Origin: CAVVJA01 sp963801715
GTDB taxonomy: Bacteria > Actinomycetota > Actinomycetes > Mycobacteriales > Jatrophihabitantaceae
Direction: 5' to 3'
DNA: 64,000 bases
Assembly (NCBI GenBank): GCA_963801715.1
Contig: CAWDGB010000020.1
Span: forward strand, 186,001 to 250,000
Part shown: piece after piece, positions 26,762 to 35,565 of the stretch
Layout: each line of letters opens with the position of its first letter
How positions within the stretch are numbered: position 1 is the stretch's first letter
Notes under the pieces: generated by a model
Databases searched by the model: none
The model's input: only the letters and a program-made list of their open reading frames with translations
What the model was told of the DNA's origin: nothing
Made by a program: the position numbers and the translations under genes

Positions 26762-27784
26762 CTATCGACGCAGTCGCAGTAGGGCGGCGTCATCGCTGGC
26801 TGTCGTCCAGATCGAGTCACCAGTGATGAGTAGGCTGCCGCCACTCAACGAGCGCGACGCGGTTACCTGTTCGACGACGGCGTTGCGGTTCGGGTCGATG
26901 CGCAAGAGGAACCCGGACTGTTGGCGTGCCCAGATCGCGCCGGTGTCGTCCACGGCGAGGTCGCCGTCCAATCCGACAACCAGGTCGGGGTAGACGGCGG
27001 TCGTGCGCAGCGCGGTGTCCAAGCGCTGTACTCCCTCGCTGGTGTCCACCCACATATCGGTCCCGGACGTAACGGCGAAACCAGGGCTGGCAATCGATCG
27101 TCGGGCGCTGACGGCTCCCGACGCGGGATCGATGCGCAAAATGACATTGTCGACGCGGCAGGTGGCGACGAGCATGGTGTCCGCTCCAAACACCTGCAGA
27201 CACCTGACCGGTAGCTTTCGCACGGTTGCGGCGGCGGTAGCCGGGTCAACGCCGACTAACGACGTCCCGTCTTCGCCGAGTACCCACAATTTGCCGCCCG
27301 CGAACGGCAAGCGGAGCTGGTCGAAGACCTTGTTCGCCCGCACACGGTGAAGTGGAGCGAGGGACGTCGGGTCGACCTGCACGACGTCGGTCGCCATGTC
27401 GGTCGTGGCGCAGGCCCACACGGACTTCCCGTCGGTGCCGATCCCCTGGCAGTAGTTGGACTGTTCAGTGGCCGTGTCGAGCTTGCGTTGCCCGACGATA
27501 CGGTTCGTCCGCGGATCGACTTTGACCAAGCGACCGTCGTCGGTCTTGACCCAAATGAAGCCGAGCGCGGCGACCAGACCGTCGGCGTTATCGATGGTGA
27601 TCCGCCCGATTTGCCGCTGTGCCAGCGGCGTCGTCGCCAGCGGCTTGGCGACCCCCGTAGTCACCTGGGTCGGGGCGGCGGCCCGCGTTGGTTGTGTCGG
27701 GCTCCTTGCGCGGTCGGACGTCGTAGACGAACAACTCGCGACCAGAACGGCCAGCGCCCCGATGGCCCCGATGCCCCGCTTCAT
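26762..27784 (-). CDS. Lipoprotein with beta-propeller repeats
   Basis: 340 residues. The start MKRGIGAIGALAVLVASCSS is a lipoprotein signal with lipobox VASC. After a Thr/Pro-rich linker come repeated blades of the type RLVKVDPRTNRIVGQ, VVQVDPTSLAPL, VGVDPATAAATV, LRIDPASGAVSA and LRIDPNRNAVVE, as in Vgb/NHL-like propellers. No catalytic motif is seen; it may bind a ligand outside the membrane. ATG 27784 was chosen over 27808 because it begins the signal peptide. Confidence 0.75.
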   Translation of the reverse strand: MKRGIGAIGALAVLVASCSSTTSDRARSPTQPTRAAAPTQVTTGVAKPLATTPLAQRQIGRITIDNADGLVAALGFIWVKTDDGRLVKVDPRTNRIVGQRKLDTATEQSNYCQGIGTDGKSVWACATTDMATDVVQVDPTSLAPLHRVRANKVFDQLRLPFAGGKLWVLGEDGTSLVGVDPATAAATVRKLPVRCLQVFGADTMLVATCRVDNVILRIDPASGAVSARRSIASPGFAVTSGTDMWVDTSEGVQRLDTALRTTAVYPDLVVGLDGDLAVDDTGAIWARQQSGFLLRIDPNRNAVVEQVTASRSLSGGSLLITGDSIWTTASDDAALLRLRR

Positions 27785-28004
27785 CGCCGGAGTTCGCCCA
27801 CAAGTCACAAGACGCCCCCGACCGCTAGCAACGGCACCTGACGCAGCGAATGATCTCAGATCCTCCTCGGGTAGAGCGACCTGAACTCGACATGGAATCC
27901 TCCCGACAAGCGTCCACGCCGTCGACGATCCGTGCGGGTAGGCCGACCAACGGCATGGAAGCGGCTCCCGCCGAACCGACGGACGTGACCACTAGTGTTT
28001 TCTC

Positions 28005-28994
28005 ATGCGCTTCGGATTGTTCGTTCCACAAGGCTGGCGGCTCGATCTGGCCGGCATTGAGCTGGCTCAGCAGTGGCCGACAATGCTTGAGGTTGCGCAA
28101 GCGGCTGAGGCCGGGCCGTGGGAGTCGATCTGGGTCTACGACCACCTCCACACCGTCCCGCTGCCGAGCGACGAAGTAACGCATGAGGCGTGGACGCTCA
28201 TGGCCGCACTCGCGGCGACGACGCAGCGGGTCCGCTTGGGGCAGATGTGCACCTGCATGGGGTATCGCAATCCCGCTTACCTGGCGAAGGTCGCGGCGAC
28301 AACTGACGTCATCTCCGGCGGCCGGGTCGAGATGGGCATCGGTGGTGGCTGGTACCAGCACGAATGGGAGGCCTACGGCTACGGATTCCCGTCGGCCGGC
28401 GATCGGCTCGGCATGCTCGACGAAGGCGTCCAAATAATGCGCCAACTCTGGACGACCGGCGAAGCACGGCTCGACGGCAAGCACTACCGGGTGCACGGTG
28501 CACTCGGACATCCGCGCCCGATCCAGGCCGGCGGTATCCCGTTCTGGATCGCCGGCGGCGGAGAGAAGCGGACCCTTCGCATCGCGGCGCAGTACGCCGA
28601 CTACACGAACTTCTCCGACGGCCGCGCCGACGAGTTCGACCGCAAGTCGCAGATCCTGGCCGACCATTGCCGCGAGGTCGGCTCTGACTTCGACGCCATC
28701 ACGCGATCGGTCAACTTCAACGTCGTTATCGGCGAAACGGCACAGGACGTCGCTGACCGCTTGGCCTGGATTCACGCGCAGTACGAACCGCTCGTGCCCG
28801 CCGCGCAGCTGGCCGCGCAGGACAGGCAATATGCGGGAGGTCCGTTGGTCGGCACGCCCGAGCAGATCATCGAGCGACTTAAGGAGCTATCGGCGCTGGG
28901 CATGCGCTACGCGATCACGTACTTCCGGGACGCCGCGTACGACCGGTCGAGCATCGAATTGTTTGCTCGCGAGGTGATACCGGCTCTGGCCTGA
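28005..28994 (+). CDS. LLM-class F420-dependent oxidoreductase
   Basis: 329 residues of the luciferase-like monooxygenase TIM-barrel fold. FGLFVPQGWR at the start, SIWVYDHLHTVP, GGRVEMGIGGGWYQHEWEAYG, and PFWIAGGGEKRTLR are typical of the F420-dependent subgroup. Substrate unknown. It is followed after 18 bases by an F420-dependent glucose-6-phosphate dehydrogenase, which could supply reduced F420. Confidence 0.87.
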   Translation: MRFGLFVPQGWRLDLAGIELAQQWPTMLEVAQAAEAGPWESIWVYDHLHTVPLPSDEVTHEAWTLMAALAATTQRVRLGQMCTCMGYRNPAYLAKVAATTDVISGGRVEMGIGGGWYQHEWEAYGYGFPSAGDRLGMLDEGVQIMRQLWTTGEARLDGKHYRVHGALGHPRPIQAGGIPFWIAGGGEKRTLRIAAQYADYTNFSDGRADEFDRKSQILADHCREVGSDFDAITRSVNFNVVIGETAQDVADRLAWIHAQYEPLVPAAQLAAQDRQYAGGPLVGTPEQIIERLKELSALGMRYAITYFRDAAYDRSSIELFAREVIPALA

Positions 28995-29012
28995 TCTTGA
29001 ACGGAGACATCA

Positions 29013-30017
29013 GTGGATCTGAAAATCGGATACAAGGCCTCGTCGGAGCAATTCGGACCGCGCGAGCTGCTGGAGTGCGCCGTAGCGGCCGAGGAGCACG
29101 GGCTGGACAGTGTGACGGTCGCGGACCACTACCAGCCGTGGCGGCATCAGGGCGGTCATGCGTGCTTTTCCCTGTCCTGGCTGAGCGCTCTCGGCGAACG
29201 GACCTCACGGGTGACCATCGGGACGAGCGTCCTGACGCCGACGTTCCGATACAACCCGGCCGTGATCGCCCAGGCGTTTGCGACGATGGGCTGTCTATTT
29301 CCGGGCCGGGTATTCCTTGGCGTCGGTACCGGTGAGGCGCTCAACGAGGTTGCGGTGGCCCGGCTGGAGTGGCCGGACTTCAAGGAACGGTTCGCGCGGT
29401 TGCGCGAGGCCGTGCGACTGATGCGGATCCTCTGGCGAGAGGATCAGGTCACCTTCGACGGCGAGTTCTACCAGACGAGCCGAGCCACCATCTACGACCG
29501 TCCGGAAGGTGGCATCCCGATCTACATAGCGGCCGGCGGACCGGTGGTCGCCCGCTACGCCGGACGGGCCGGTGACGGGTTCATCTGTACGAGCGGCAAG
29601 GGAATGGACCTGTATACCGACAAGCTCATGCCCGCCGTCGACGAGGGCCTGCAGGCGTCTGGACGGGATCGGTCGGACATCGACCGGATGATAGAGATCA
29701 AGCTCTCGTACGACCGGGAACCGGAACTCGCACTGGAGAACACCCGCTTCTGGGCGCCCTTGGCTCTGACGGCGGAACAGAAGCATGGCATTGAGGATCC
29801 GGCGGAGATGGAGCGTGCCTGTGACGAGCTTGCCATTGAGCAGGTGGCTCGGCGGTGGATCGTCGCCTCCGACCCGGAAACAGCGCTTGCGCAGATCAAG
29901 CCTTACGTAGATGCCGGGTTGAACCATCTGGTGTTCCACGGCCCCGGCGCCGACCAGATGCGGTTCCTCGATCAGTTCAGCGAAGATGTCGTCCCCGGAC
30001 TGCGCGCGCTGGCGTGA
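29013..30017 (+). CDS. fgd: F420-dependent glucose-6-phosphate dehydrogenase
   Basis: 334 residues, strongly like mycobacterial Fgd1: ELKLGYKASAEQF-type start (here LKIGYKASSEQFGP), VADHYQPWRHQGGHA with the active-site His and Trp, TSVLTPTFRYNPAVIAQAFA, GVGTGEALNE with the catalytic Glu, and AGDGFICTSGKG. It oxidises glucose-6-phosphate to 6-phosphogluconolactone while reducing F420. GTG start at 29013 after GGAGA. This is the clearest sign that the organism makes F420. Confidence 0.93.
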   Translation: MDLKIGYKASSEQFGPRELLECAVAAEEHGLDSVTVADHYQPWRHQGGHACFSLSWLSALGERTSRVTIGTSVLTPTFRYNPAVIAQAFATMGCLFPGRVFLGVGTGEALNEVAVARLEWPDFKERFARLREAVRLMRILWREDQVTFDGEFYQTSRATIYDRPEGGIPIYIAAGGPVVARYAGRAGDGFICTSGKGMDLYTDKLMPAVDEGLQASGRDRSDIDRMIEIKLSYDREPELALENTRFWAPLALTAEQKHGIEDPAEMERACDELAIEQVARRWIVASDPETALAQIKPYVDAGLNHLVFHGPGADQMRFLDQFSEDVVPGLRALA

Positions 30018-30071
30018 TGCGACCGGCCACTTACAGTTCGCCGTCACCGATCAGAACGGGACACTAGCGCC

Positions 30072-31058
30072 ATGGCCAGATCTCCGGTGCGGTGGGGGAT
30101 TCTTGGAACGGGTTGGATAGCCGGCGTCTTCACGTCCGACTTGCACACCGCCGGCTGTGTGGTCACCGCTGTCGGATCCCGCCGCCAGGACTCCGCGAAC
30201 GCCTTCGCGCGCGAACATTCGATCGAGCACCCGCATGCCAGCTACGAGGCGCTGGTCGCCGACCCGGACGTCGACATCGTCTACGTGGCCACGCCGCATG
30301 CCTTCCACGCCCGCGACGCGTGCCTTGCCCTGGACGCTGGAAAACACGTGCTCGTCGAGAAGGCGTTCACGCTCAACGCACGCGAGGCCCAGGCCGTCGC
30401 GTCGCTGGCCGAACGCCAGGAGCGATTTCTGATGGAAGCGATGTGGACCCGGTTTCTACCGCACATGGTGCGGATTCGCGAGATCGTCGCCGCGGGAACG
30501 CTCGGAGACACACGTACCTTGCTGGCGGATCACAACCAGAGCTTGCCGAAGGATCCCGCGCATCGGCTGAACAATCCGCAACTTGGTGGCGGCGCCTTGC
30601 TCGACCTCGGCATATATCCGGTTTCGTTCGCGTGGAACCTCTTCGGGCCGCCGAAACAGGTACGCGCGATGGCGACGATGACGGCCACGGGTGTCGATAG
30701 GCAGGTCGGCGTACTGCTCGAGCACGACGACGGGCGGCAGGCCGTCATGCAGGCCGCACTGGATACGGCCGGGCCCAATCGCGCGGTACTACTCGGCACC
30801 GCGGGCCGAATCGAGATCGATCCGATTTGGTATCAGGCAACATCGTTCACCGTCTTCGATGTCGCGGGCGCAGTCCGCGAACGGTATGTCTCAACGGTTG
30901 CTGGGCGGGGGATGCAGTATCAGGCGCTCGAGGCGGAGCGTTGCATCCAGGCCGGACTCACGTCGAGTGAGCTGCTGCCACCGGACGAATCTGTTGCGAT
31001 CATGGGCACTCTGGACGACGTTCGGGCGCAGATCGGCCTGCGATATCCCAACGAATGA
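30072..31058 (+). CDS. Gfo/Idh/MocA family oxidoreductase
   Basis: 328 residues: an N-terminal Rossmann fold (RWGILGTGWIAGVF) and the family motif GKHVLVEKAFTLN with the catalytic lysine, followed by the alpha/beta C-terminal domain (GGGALLDLGIYPVSFAWNLFG). It is an NAD(P)-dependent dehydrogenase, probably on a sugar or diol; similar proteins are trans-dihydrobenzenediol dehydrogenase-like. It follows fgd by 54 bases. Confidence 0.87.
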   Translation: MARSPVRWGILGTGWIAGVFTSDLHTAGCVVTAVGSRRQDSANAFAREHSIEHPHASYEALVADPDVDIVYVATPHAFHARDACLALDAGKHVLVEKAFTLNAREAQAVASLAERQERFLMEAMWTRFLPHMVRIREIVAAGTLGDTRTLLADHNQSLPKDPAHRLNNPQLGGGALLDLGIYPVSFAWNLFGPPKQVRAMATMTATGVDRQVGVLLEHDDGRQAVMQAALDTAGPNRAVLLGTAGRIEIDPIWYQATSFTVFDVAGAVRERYVSTVAGRGMQYQALEAERCIQAGLTSSELLPPDESVAIMGTLDDVRAQIGLRYPNE

Positions 31059-31095
31059 CGGCTGGCCGGGCGGGTAGTAGGTAACTTCAGCAGGT

Positions 31096-31752
31096 ATGAC
31101 GTATCCGGGTGCCGATAGATTTCTGCCGGAGAAGATGCGGCTATCCGACTTACGGCGGGCGGCGCGCGTCTGCCGAGGGTGCGACCTGTACGAGTCGGCC
31201 ACGCAGGTTGTGTTCGGAGCCGGGTTGGTCAAGTCCCGGATGATGCTCGTCGGGGAGCAGCCCGGCGACATGGAAGACCGCCGGGGCGAGCCGTTTGTCG
31301 GCCCCGCTGGGCAGGTGCTGGACCGAGCTCTCGCGGCGGCTGAGATCGACCGCTCCGATATCTATCTCACGAACGCGGTGAAGCATTTCCGCTGGAAGGC
31401 CGCGGAATCGACGTCGCGGCGGCTGCACGCGACACCCACCGCACGCCACATCGCGGCCTGCCGCCCCTGGCTCACCGGAGAGCTCCGAGCGATCCGGCCA
31501 ACCGCGCTCGTCGCGCTCGGCTCGGTTGCCTCGCAATCTTTGTTCGGCCCGGGCTTCCGGCTCACCCAGCACCGCGGCGAACTCCTCCCGTGGCCGCCTC
31601 CTACCGGCCCGTACGCGGATTCGCGGCAACGGGTTGACGTCGTCTGCGCCACCGTTCACCCGTCCGCCGTCCTGCGGGCCGACGAAAAGTCCCGCCGCGA
31701 GACGTTCGACGGTCTGGTTCACGACCTCCGTCAGGTAGTCGCGGCTCTGTGA
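31096..31752 (+). CDS. udgX: Uracil-DNA glycosylase UdgX (covalent cross-linking type)
   Basis: 218 residues of family 4-like iron-sulfur uracil-DNA glycosylases. Motif A GEQPGDMEDRRGEPFVGP (with Glu53) and the R-loop STSRRLHATPT with His111 match UdgX, where this histidine attacks the sugar and leaves the enzyme covalently bound to DNA. CRGCDLY near residue 26 and CRPW near 122 are probable cluster ligands; VHPSAVLR is the C-terminal motif. An ordinary family 4 enzyme lacks the RRxH loop, so UdgX is preferred. Confidence 0.88.
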   Translation: MTYPGADRFLPEKMRLSDLRRAARVCRGCDLYESATQVVFGAGLVKSRMMLVGEQPGDMEDRRGEPFVGPAGQVLDRALAAAEIDRSDIYLTNAVKHFRWKAAESTSRRLHATPTARHIAACRPWLTGELRAIRPTALVALGSVASQSLFGPGFRLTQHRGELLPWPPPTGPYADSRQRVDVVCATVHPSAVLRADEKSRRETFDGLVHDLRQVVAAL

Positions 31753-31762
31753 CGGCCGCCGC

Positions 31763-32254
31763 TCAGCGCTGGGCTTCGATCAATTCGACGACGCGCTCGA
31801 CCGCGACGAGCGGGGAGGATGCGATGATCATCGGAAGAGAGACGCCTGCAGCATCCCAGACCGACCACCCGTGGAGGGTGACCACAGGCACGCCGAGGCG
31901 ATGCGCGACCGCAACCTCGGATAACGTGCCCCAGCTCCCGCCCACCGCAATGACCCCATCCGAGCTACGTACCAGCAGACCATTGCGCAACTCGCCGAGA
32001 CCGGTCGGCAGCGCGACGGTCAGCCGCGGCGATGCCCCCTCACGATCTGTTCCGGGCAGCAGGCCGATCGAGATTCCACCCGCCTGACTGCATCCTTCTG
32101 CCGCGGCCGCCATCACGCCGGTCAAGCCACCGGTGACCACGCGGATGCCTCGCTCGGCGAGTAACCGGCCAACCTCACGGGCCAGGTCACGGTCCCGCTC
32201 GCGGGCGTCCTGCCCCGGTCCGACGACGGCTACATACACTGCCCACGCTCCCAC
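31763..32254 (-). CDS. LOG/SLOG family protein (TIGR00725-like)
   Basis: 163 residues of the Rossmann-like SLOG superfamily: VYVAVVGPGQD, TGGLTGVMAAAAEGC (nucleotide-binding loop) and IAVGGSWGTLSEVAVA, the counterpart of the PGGxGTxxE motif. Members bind or hydrolyse nucleotides or sense nucleotide ligands. It is convergent with udgX, whose stop is 11 bases away. Function here unknown. Confidence 0.78.
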   Translation of the reverse strand: MGAWAVYVAVVGPGQDARERDRDLAREVGRLLAERGIRVVTGGLTGVMAAAAEGCSQAGGISIGLLPGTDREGASPRLTVALPTGLGELRNGLLVRSSDGVIAVGGSWGTLSEVAVAHRLGVPVVTLHGWSVWDAAGVSLPMIIASSPLVAVERVVELIEAQR

Positions 32255-32282
32255 GATCCGTGACCTGATACGTCGCTCGATG

Positions 32283-33047
32283 TCATCCGCTACCTCGCAT
32301 CAGCTTGGTGTAGACCGCCTGGGAAGCGGAACTCGGGTCAACGCCTAGTTCGTCTCGAAGCACGACGCGAAGGTCGCCGTAGATCTGAATGGCTTCAGCG
32401 ACGTTGCCCTGAGCAGCTAGGCCCTCCATCAACGTCTGGTAGCCGCTTTCGCGAAGCGGCGCCAACCGGATGAGCGTGCGGGCAGCGCGAACGGCCGCGG
32501 GAAGCTCGGTACCGCCCGTGCGCAACGTCGCGGTTGCGTACGCTTCCAGCGCCCGCAGCCGGATCTCGCCCAGCCGCTGGCGTTGCTCGTCGATCCACGG
32601 CGCGTCCTCGCCGGGCAAGAACGTGCGTTCAGCCACGAGGAGCGCCGCCAGAGACGGGGCCCACGCTCGCTGCCACTCACCGAGAGCGACCTTCGACTCA
32701 GCCCGGTGAACCGCCTCCGCGGCGTTCTCTACATCGACGCTGCTGTCGGTCGGCAGCCGCAGGCGCACGCTCGACCGGCCCTCGACCGCGTCCGGCCCGA
32801 GGATCTTGCGCAGCTTGGAAAGCAGGGGATTGAGCCCCGCGGCGGCGGATCCGGGTACCGGCTCGGACCACAGGGCGTCGGCGAGCTGATGTCGGCTGCT
32901 GGCGTGATCGCGATTGATGACCAGGTAGGCGAACAGCAGCCGGCCTTGGCGTCCGGGAAGCTGCGGTTCGAGTCGTTCCCCATCGCGCTCGACAATGGTG
33001 GCGCCGCAGAGCTGGATCCGCAGCCGCGGCATCGACGCCAAGGTCAT
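32283..33047 (-). CDS. SARP/AfsR-like regulator (BTAD protein)
   Basis: 254 residues: an N-terminal OmpR-type winged helix (LCGATIVERDGE, GRQGRLLFAYLVINRDHAS, LWSEPVPGSAAAGLNPLLSKLR) then a bacterial transcriptional activation domain of TPR-like helices (LRALEAYATATLR, LAPLRESGYQTLMEGLAAQG, YGDLRVVLRDELGVDPSS). This is the standalone SARP size. Such proteins usually activate secondary metabolism; no biosynthetic cluster is visible here. ATG 33047 chosen; 33110 would overlap the divergent gene. Confidence 0.85.
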   Translation of the reverse strand: MTLASMPRLRIQLCGATIVERDGERLEPQLPGRQGRLLFAYLVINRDHASSRHQLADALWSEPVPGSAAAGLNPLLSKLRKILGPDAVEGRSSVRLRLPTDSSVDVENAAEAVHRAESKVALGEWQRAWAPSLAALLVAERTFLPGEDAPWIDEQRQRLGEIRLRALEAYATATLRTGGTELPAAVRAARTLIRLAPLRESGYQTLMEGLAAQGNVAEAIQIYGDLRVVLRDELGVDPSSASQAVYTKLMRGSG

Positions 33048-33096
33048 GCCAACATTCTGGCAATGGTGCTCGCGTAGAACGTTCGAGGAGGACGAG

Positions 33097-33255
33097 ATGG
33101 CCAGGATCATCCGGTGCGAATGCGGTTACGTGGCCAGGGGCGACAGCGACGACGACGTCGTCACGGCAATCCGAGCGCATATGGCCGCCGACCATCCCGC
33201 CCTGTTGCAAACCGTCGAGCAGCAAGACCTGCTCGCCTGGATACAGATCGAGTAG
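33097..33255 (+). CDS. Small DUF1059 family protein
   Basis: 52 residues beginning MARIIRCECGYVARGD, with the CxC motif and later histidines (AHMAADHP) typical of DUF1059, likely metal-binding. GAGGAGG at 33085-33091 precedes the ATG. It lies 19 bases before the sulfurtransferase and may be co-transcribed. Confidence 0.82.
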   Translation: MARIIRCECGYVARGDSDDDVVTAIRAHMAADHPALLQTVEQQDLLAWIQIE

Positions 33256-33274
33256 CCACATCAGGAGGCCCGCG

Positions 33275-34153
33275 ATGACATCAGCACCCCCGATCATCAA
33301 GGATCAGACCCACAGGCGAGCTGATGTCCTGGTGGAACCGGAGTGGCTCGAGGAGCACCTTGACGATCCTCAGCTGCGCCTGATCGAGGTTGACGTGAGT
33401 GCGACCGCGTACGACCAGGGGCACATTCCCGGTGCTGCGCTGTGGAACGTCTATCGCGACCTGAAGGACAGCGACTACCGACTGTTGGCCCCGGCGGCCA
33501 TGGAGGACCTGCTCGCCCGTACCGGTATCGAGCCCGGCTCGACAGTGGTGTGCTATGGCTACGCTCCTGCGCTCGCGCTCTGGCTGATGAAGCTCTACCG
33601 CCATGCCGACGTCCGCGTGCTCGACTGTTCTCGAGGAGCCTGGATGGACGACGGGCGGCCGTGGACCACCGATCCTCCGACTCCGACCGGCCCGACGACC
33701 AGATACCCGCTGGCCGCGCCTGATCCACGCATTCGGGCCAACTATGCGATGGTTAAGACTGCGATTGGGCGACGATCGACGGCGATTGTCGATGTCCGCA
33801 GCCTCGCCGAATTTCAGGGCGACCGGTTCTGGCCGTCCGGGGCACCCGAGCCATCTGGCCGCGCCGGGCACGTTCCCTCCGCCATACACCTGCCGATCGA
33901 CAACGTCTGCAACGACCGAGGCCGGTTCCGTTCCGTCGGCGAACTCAGCCAGCAGCTTGCGCCGATCGCCACAGCGCCAGTCGGCGACGTCATCACGTAC
34001 TGCGCCGTAGGCGGCCGAGCCGCCACCGCCTGGTTCGTGCTGACCTACCTGCTCGGCCACCACAACGTCCGCGTCTACGACGGATCATGGGCCGAATGGG
34101 GCCACACTCCCGCTGCCCCCGTGACCGCCATCGCCTGCAGTCCCGCGTCGTGA
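33275..34153 (+). CDS. Sulfurtransferase with two rhodanese domains
   Basis: 292 residues with a catalytically inactive-looking N-terminal rhodanese domain (LIEVDVSATAYDQGHIPGA, VCYGYAP) and a C-terminal active one with the cysteine in ITYCAVGGRA. It probably moves sulfane sulfur from thiosulfate or mercaptopyruvate to an acceptor. The proline-rich C-terminal tail is short. ATG 33275 follows GGAGG at 33262. Confidence 0.87.
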   Translation: MTSAPPIIKDQTHRRADVLVEPEWLEEHLDDPQLRLIEVDVSATAYDQGHIPGAALWNVYRDLKDSDYRLLAPAAMEDLLARTGIEPGSTVVCYGYAPALALWLMKLYRHADVRVLDCSRGAWMDDGRPWTTDPPTPTGPTTRYPLAAPDPRIRANYAMVKTAIGRRSTAIVDVRSLAEFQGDRFWPSGAPEPSGRAGHVPSAIHLPIDNVCNDRGRFRSVGELSQQLAPIATAPVGDVITYCAVGGRAATAWFVLTYLLGHHNVRVYDGSWAEWGHTPAAPVTAIACSPAS

Positions 34154-34168
34154 TTCATACTCGACCGG

Positions 34169-34855
34169 GTGGAGTTGGTCGCGGCCTGCAAGCCTTATTG
34201 GATCGGGTTCCTCCAGGAGCCAGCGAACGCGATGAGCAGCGCGGCGTTCGTAGCTGCCGGCGCGGGCATACTCGTTGCGAGCCGGCGCACCGAAGCATGG
34301 AGTGACGAACCAGTCGGCGATCGGCGGACCGTGTTTGCGCTGCTCGTAGCGGGCGTCGGGGTGGGATCGTTCATCCAGCACGGCCCGCACCCGGACTGGC
34401 AGGCCTACGCCCACGATCTCCCGCTCGCCGCCGTTCTGGTATTCGTTGCCGCCGACGCCGCGTCGGACCTCACTGGCCGCGAGCTGTCGCACCGCTGGTG
34501 GCTGATCCCGTCGGTGGCGATGGTTCCGGTAGTTGCCTTGGATGCGACGGTTTCCACCATCGCGCAGGCAGTGATGGCGGCCGCCGTAATCGGCGGGAAC
34601 CTGCTGCGAGCGGTGCGGCGTCCGGTATTGCGCAGGCCCCTGATCACCGCCCTCGTGCTCGCAGCCGCTGGGGTGACGATGGGTACACCCTCCGATCCGA
34701 TGTCGCTATGTCGAGCGGACGGTCTTCTCCCACGTCACGCGATCTGGCACGTCCTGGCCGCCGCCGCTTTGTGGCGGCTGGCCACGGTAATCGGAGCGCG
34801 CCGCGCGCCGTCGTTAGCCAAGGTCACGGCCAGCCCAGGCCAGTGCGCGCGGTAG
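34169..34855 (+). CDS. Membrane protein, ceramidase/CREST-like
   Basis: 228 residues with about seven hydrophobic segments. Conserved polar residues fit the CREST (alkaline ceramidase, PAQR) pattern: Ser in NAMSSAAFVAAG, GSFIQHGPHPDWQAYAHDLP with His and Asp, and a C-terminal HAIWHVLAAA. These residues bind zinc in ceramidases, so it may hydrolyse a membrane lipid amide. GTG start at 34169. The substrate is inference only. Confidence 0.6.
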   Translation: MELVAACKPYWIGFLQEPANAMSSAAFVAAGAGILVASRRTEAWSDEPVGDRRTVFALLVAGVGVGSFIQHGPHPDWQAYAHDLPLAAVLVFVAADAASDLTGRELSHRWWLIPSVAMVPVVALDATVSTIAQAVMAAAVIGGNLLRAVRRPVLRRPLITALVLAAAGVTMGTPSDPMSLCRADGLLPRHAIWHVLAAAALWRLATVIGARRAPSLAKVTASPGQCAR

Positions 34856-34893
34856 CCGCTCGGTGGTGCCCGGGCCGCGTAGCGTCTGCGGTC

Positions 34894-35424
34894 ATGGACG
34901 TAGCCAACCTGGCTGACCTCTACAACCTGCCGCCGCTCGAGTGGGCCCCCATCCAAGCGCGACTTGACGCCGGAATTAGCCAAGCACCGGGCACCGGTGG
35001 TCCCAACCGTCACAGCTGCTGGCTGACGACGATCAATCCGGACGGTAGCCCGCACGTCACGGGCATCGGTGCGCTATTCGTCGACGGCTCGTTCTGGTTC
35101 GAATCCGGCGAGCGAACCCGCAAGGCCCGGAATCTCGCCCGCGACCCGCGGTGCGCGCTGAGCGTGGCGACCCAGGAGTTCGATCTCGTCGTAGAAGGCG
35201 AGGCCCGGCAAGTCACCGATCCACCAACCGTGGCCGCCATGGCGGCCCGCTGGGCGGCCGAAGGCTGGCCGGCCCAAGTCGATGAAACGGGTCGGGCTCT
35301 GACGGCCGAGTTCAGCGCTCCCTCCGCGGGCCCGCCACCATGGTTCGTGTACCGGCTTAGCCCTCAGACCGCCACAGCGCTGCGGACCGTGGAGCCCGGC
35401 GGCGCGACCCGGTGGCGGTTCTGA
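34894..35424 (+). CDS. PPOX-class F420/FMN-binding split-barrel protein
   Basis: 176 residues of the pyridoxamine 5'-phosphate oxidase-like split barrel: CWLTTINPDGSPHVTGIGALFVDG, RTRKARNLARDPRCALSV and PPPWFVYRLSP. It lacks the PdxH C-terminal motif, so it is not a second PdxH; the actinobacterial branch often uses F420 or heme. ATG at 34894. Confidence 0.8.
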   Translation: MDVANLADLYNLPPLEWAPIQARLDAGISQAPGTGGPNRHSCWLTTINPDGSPHVTGIGALFVDGSFWFESGERTRKARNLARDPRCALSVATQEFDLVVEGEARQVTDPPTVAAMAARWAAEGWPAQVDETGRALTAEFSAPSAGPPPWFVYRLSPQTATALRTVEPGGATRWRF

Positions 35425-35565
35425 ACTGGTGAGTGCGGCCACGTACGATCCGGACAATTTCTTCGGCTTTCCTCAGTCGCTTCCGCCGACCCGTTGACGG
35501 CATAGCTGAGGTGAGCGCGCGCCACTATCAGTCCGCCCACGCTGTTACCAAGAGGAGGTGTGCCA

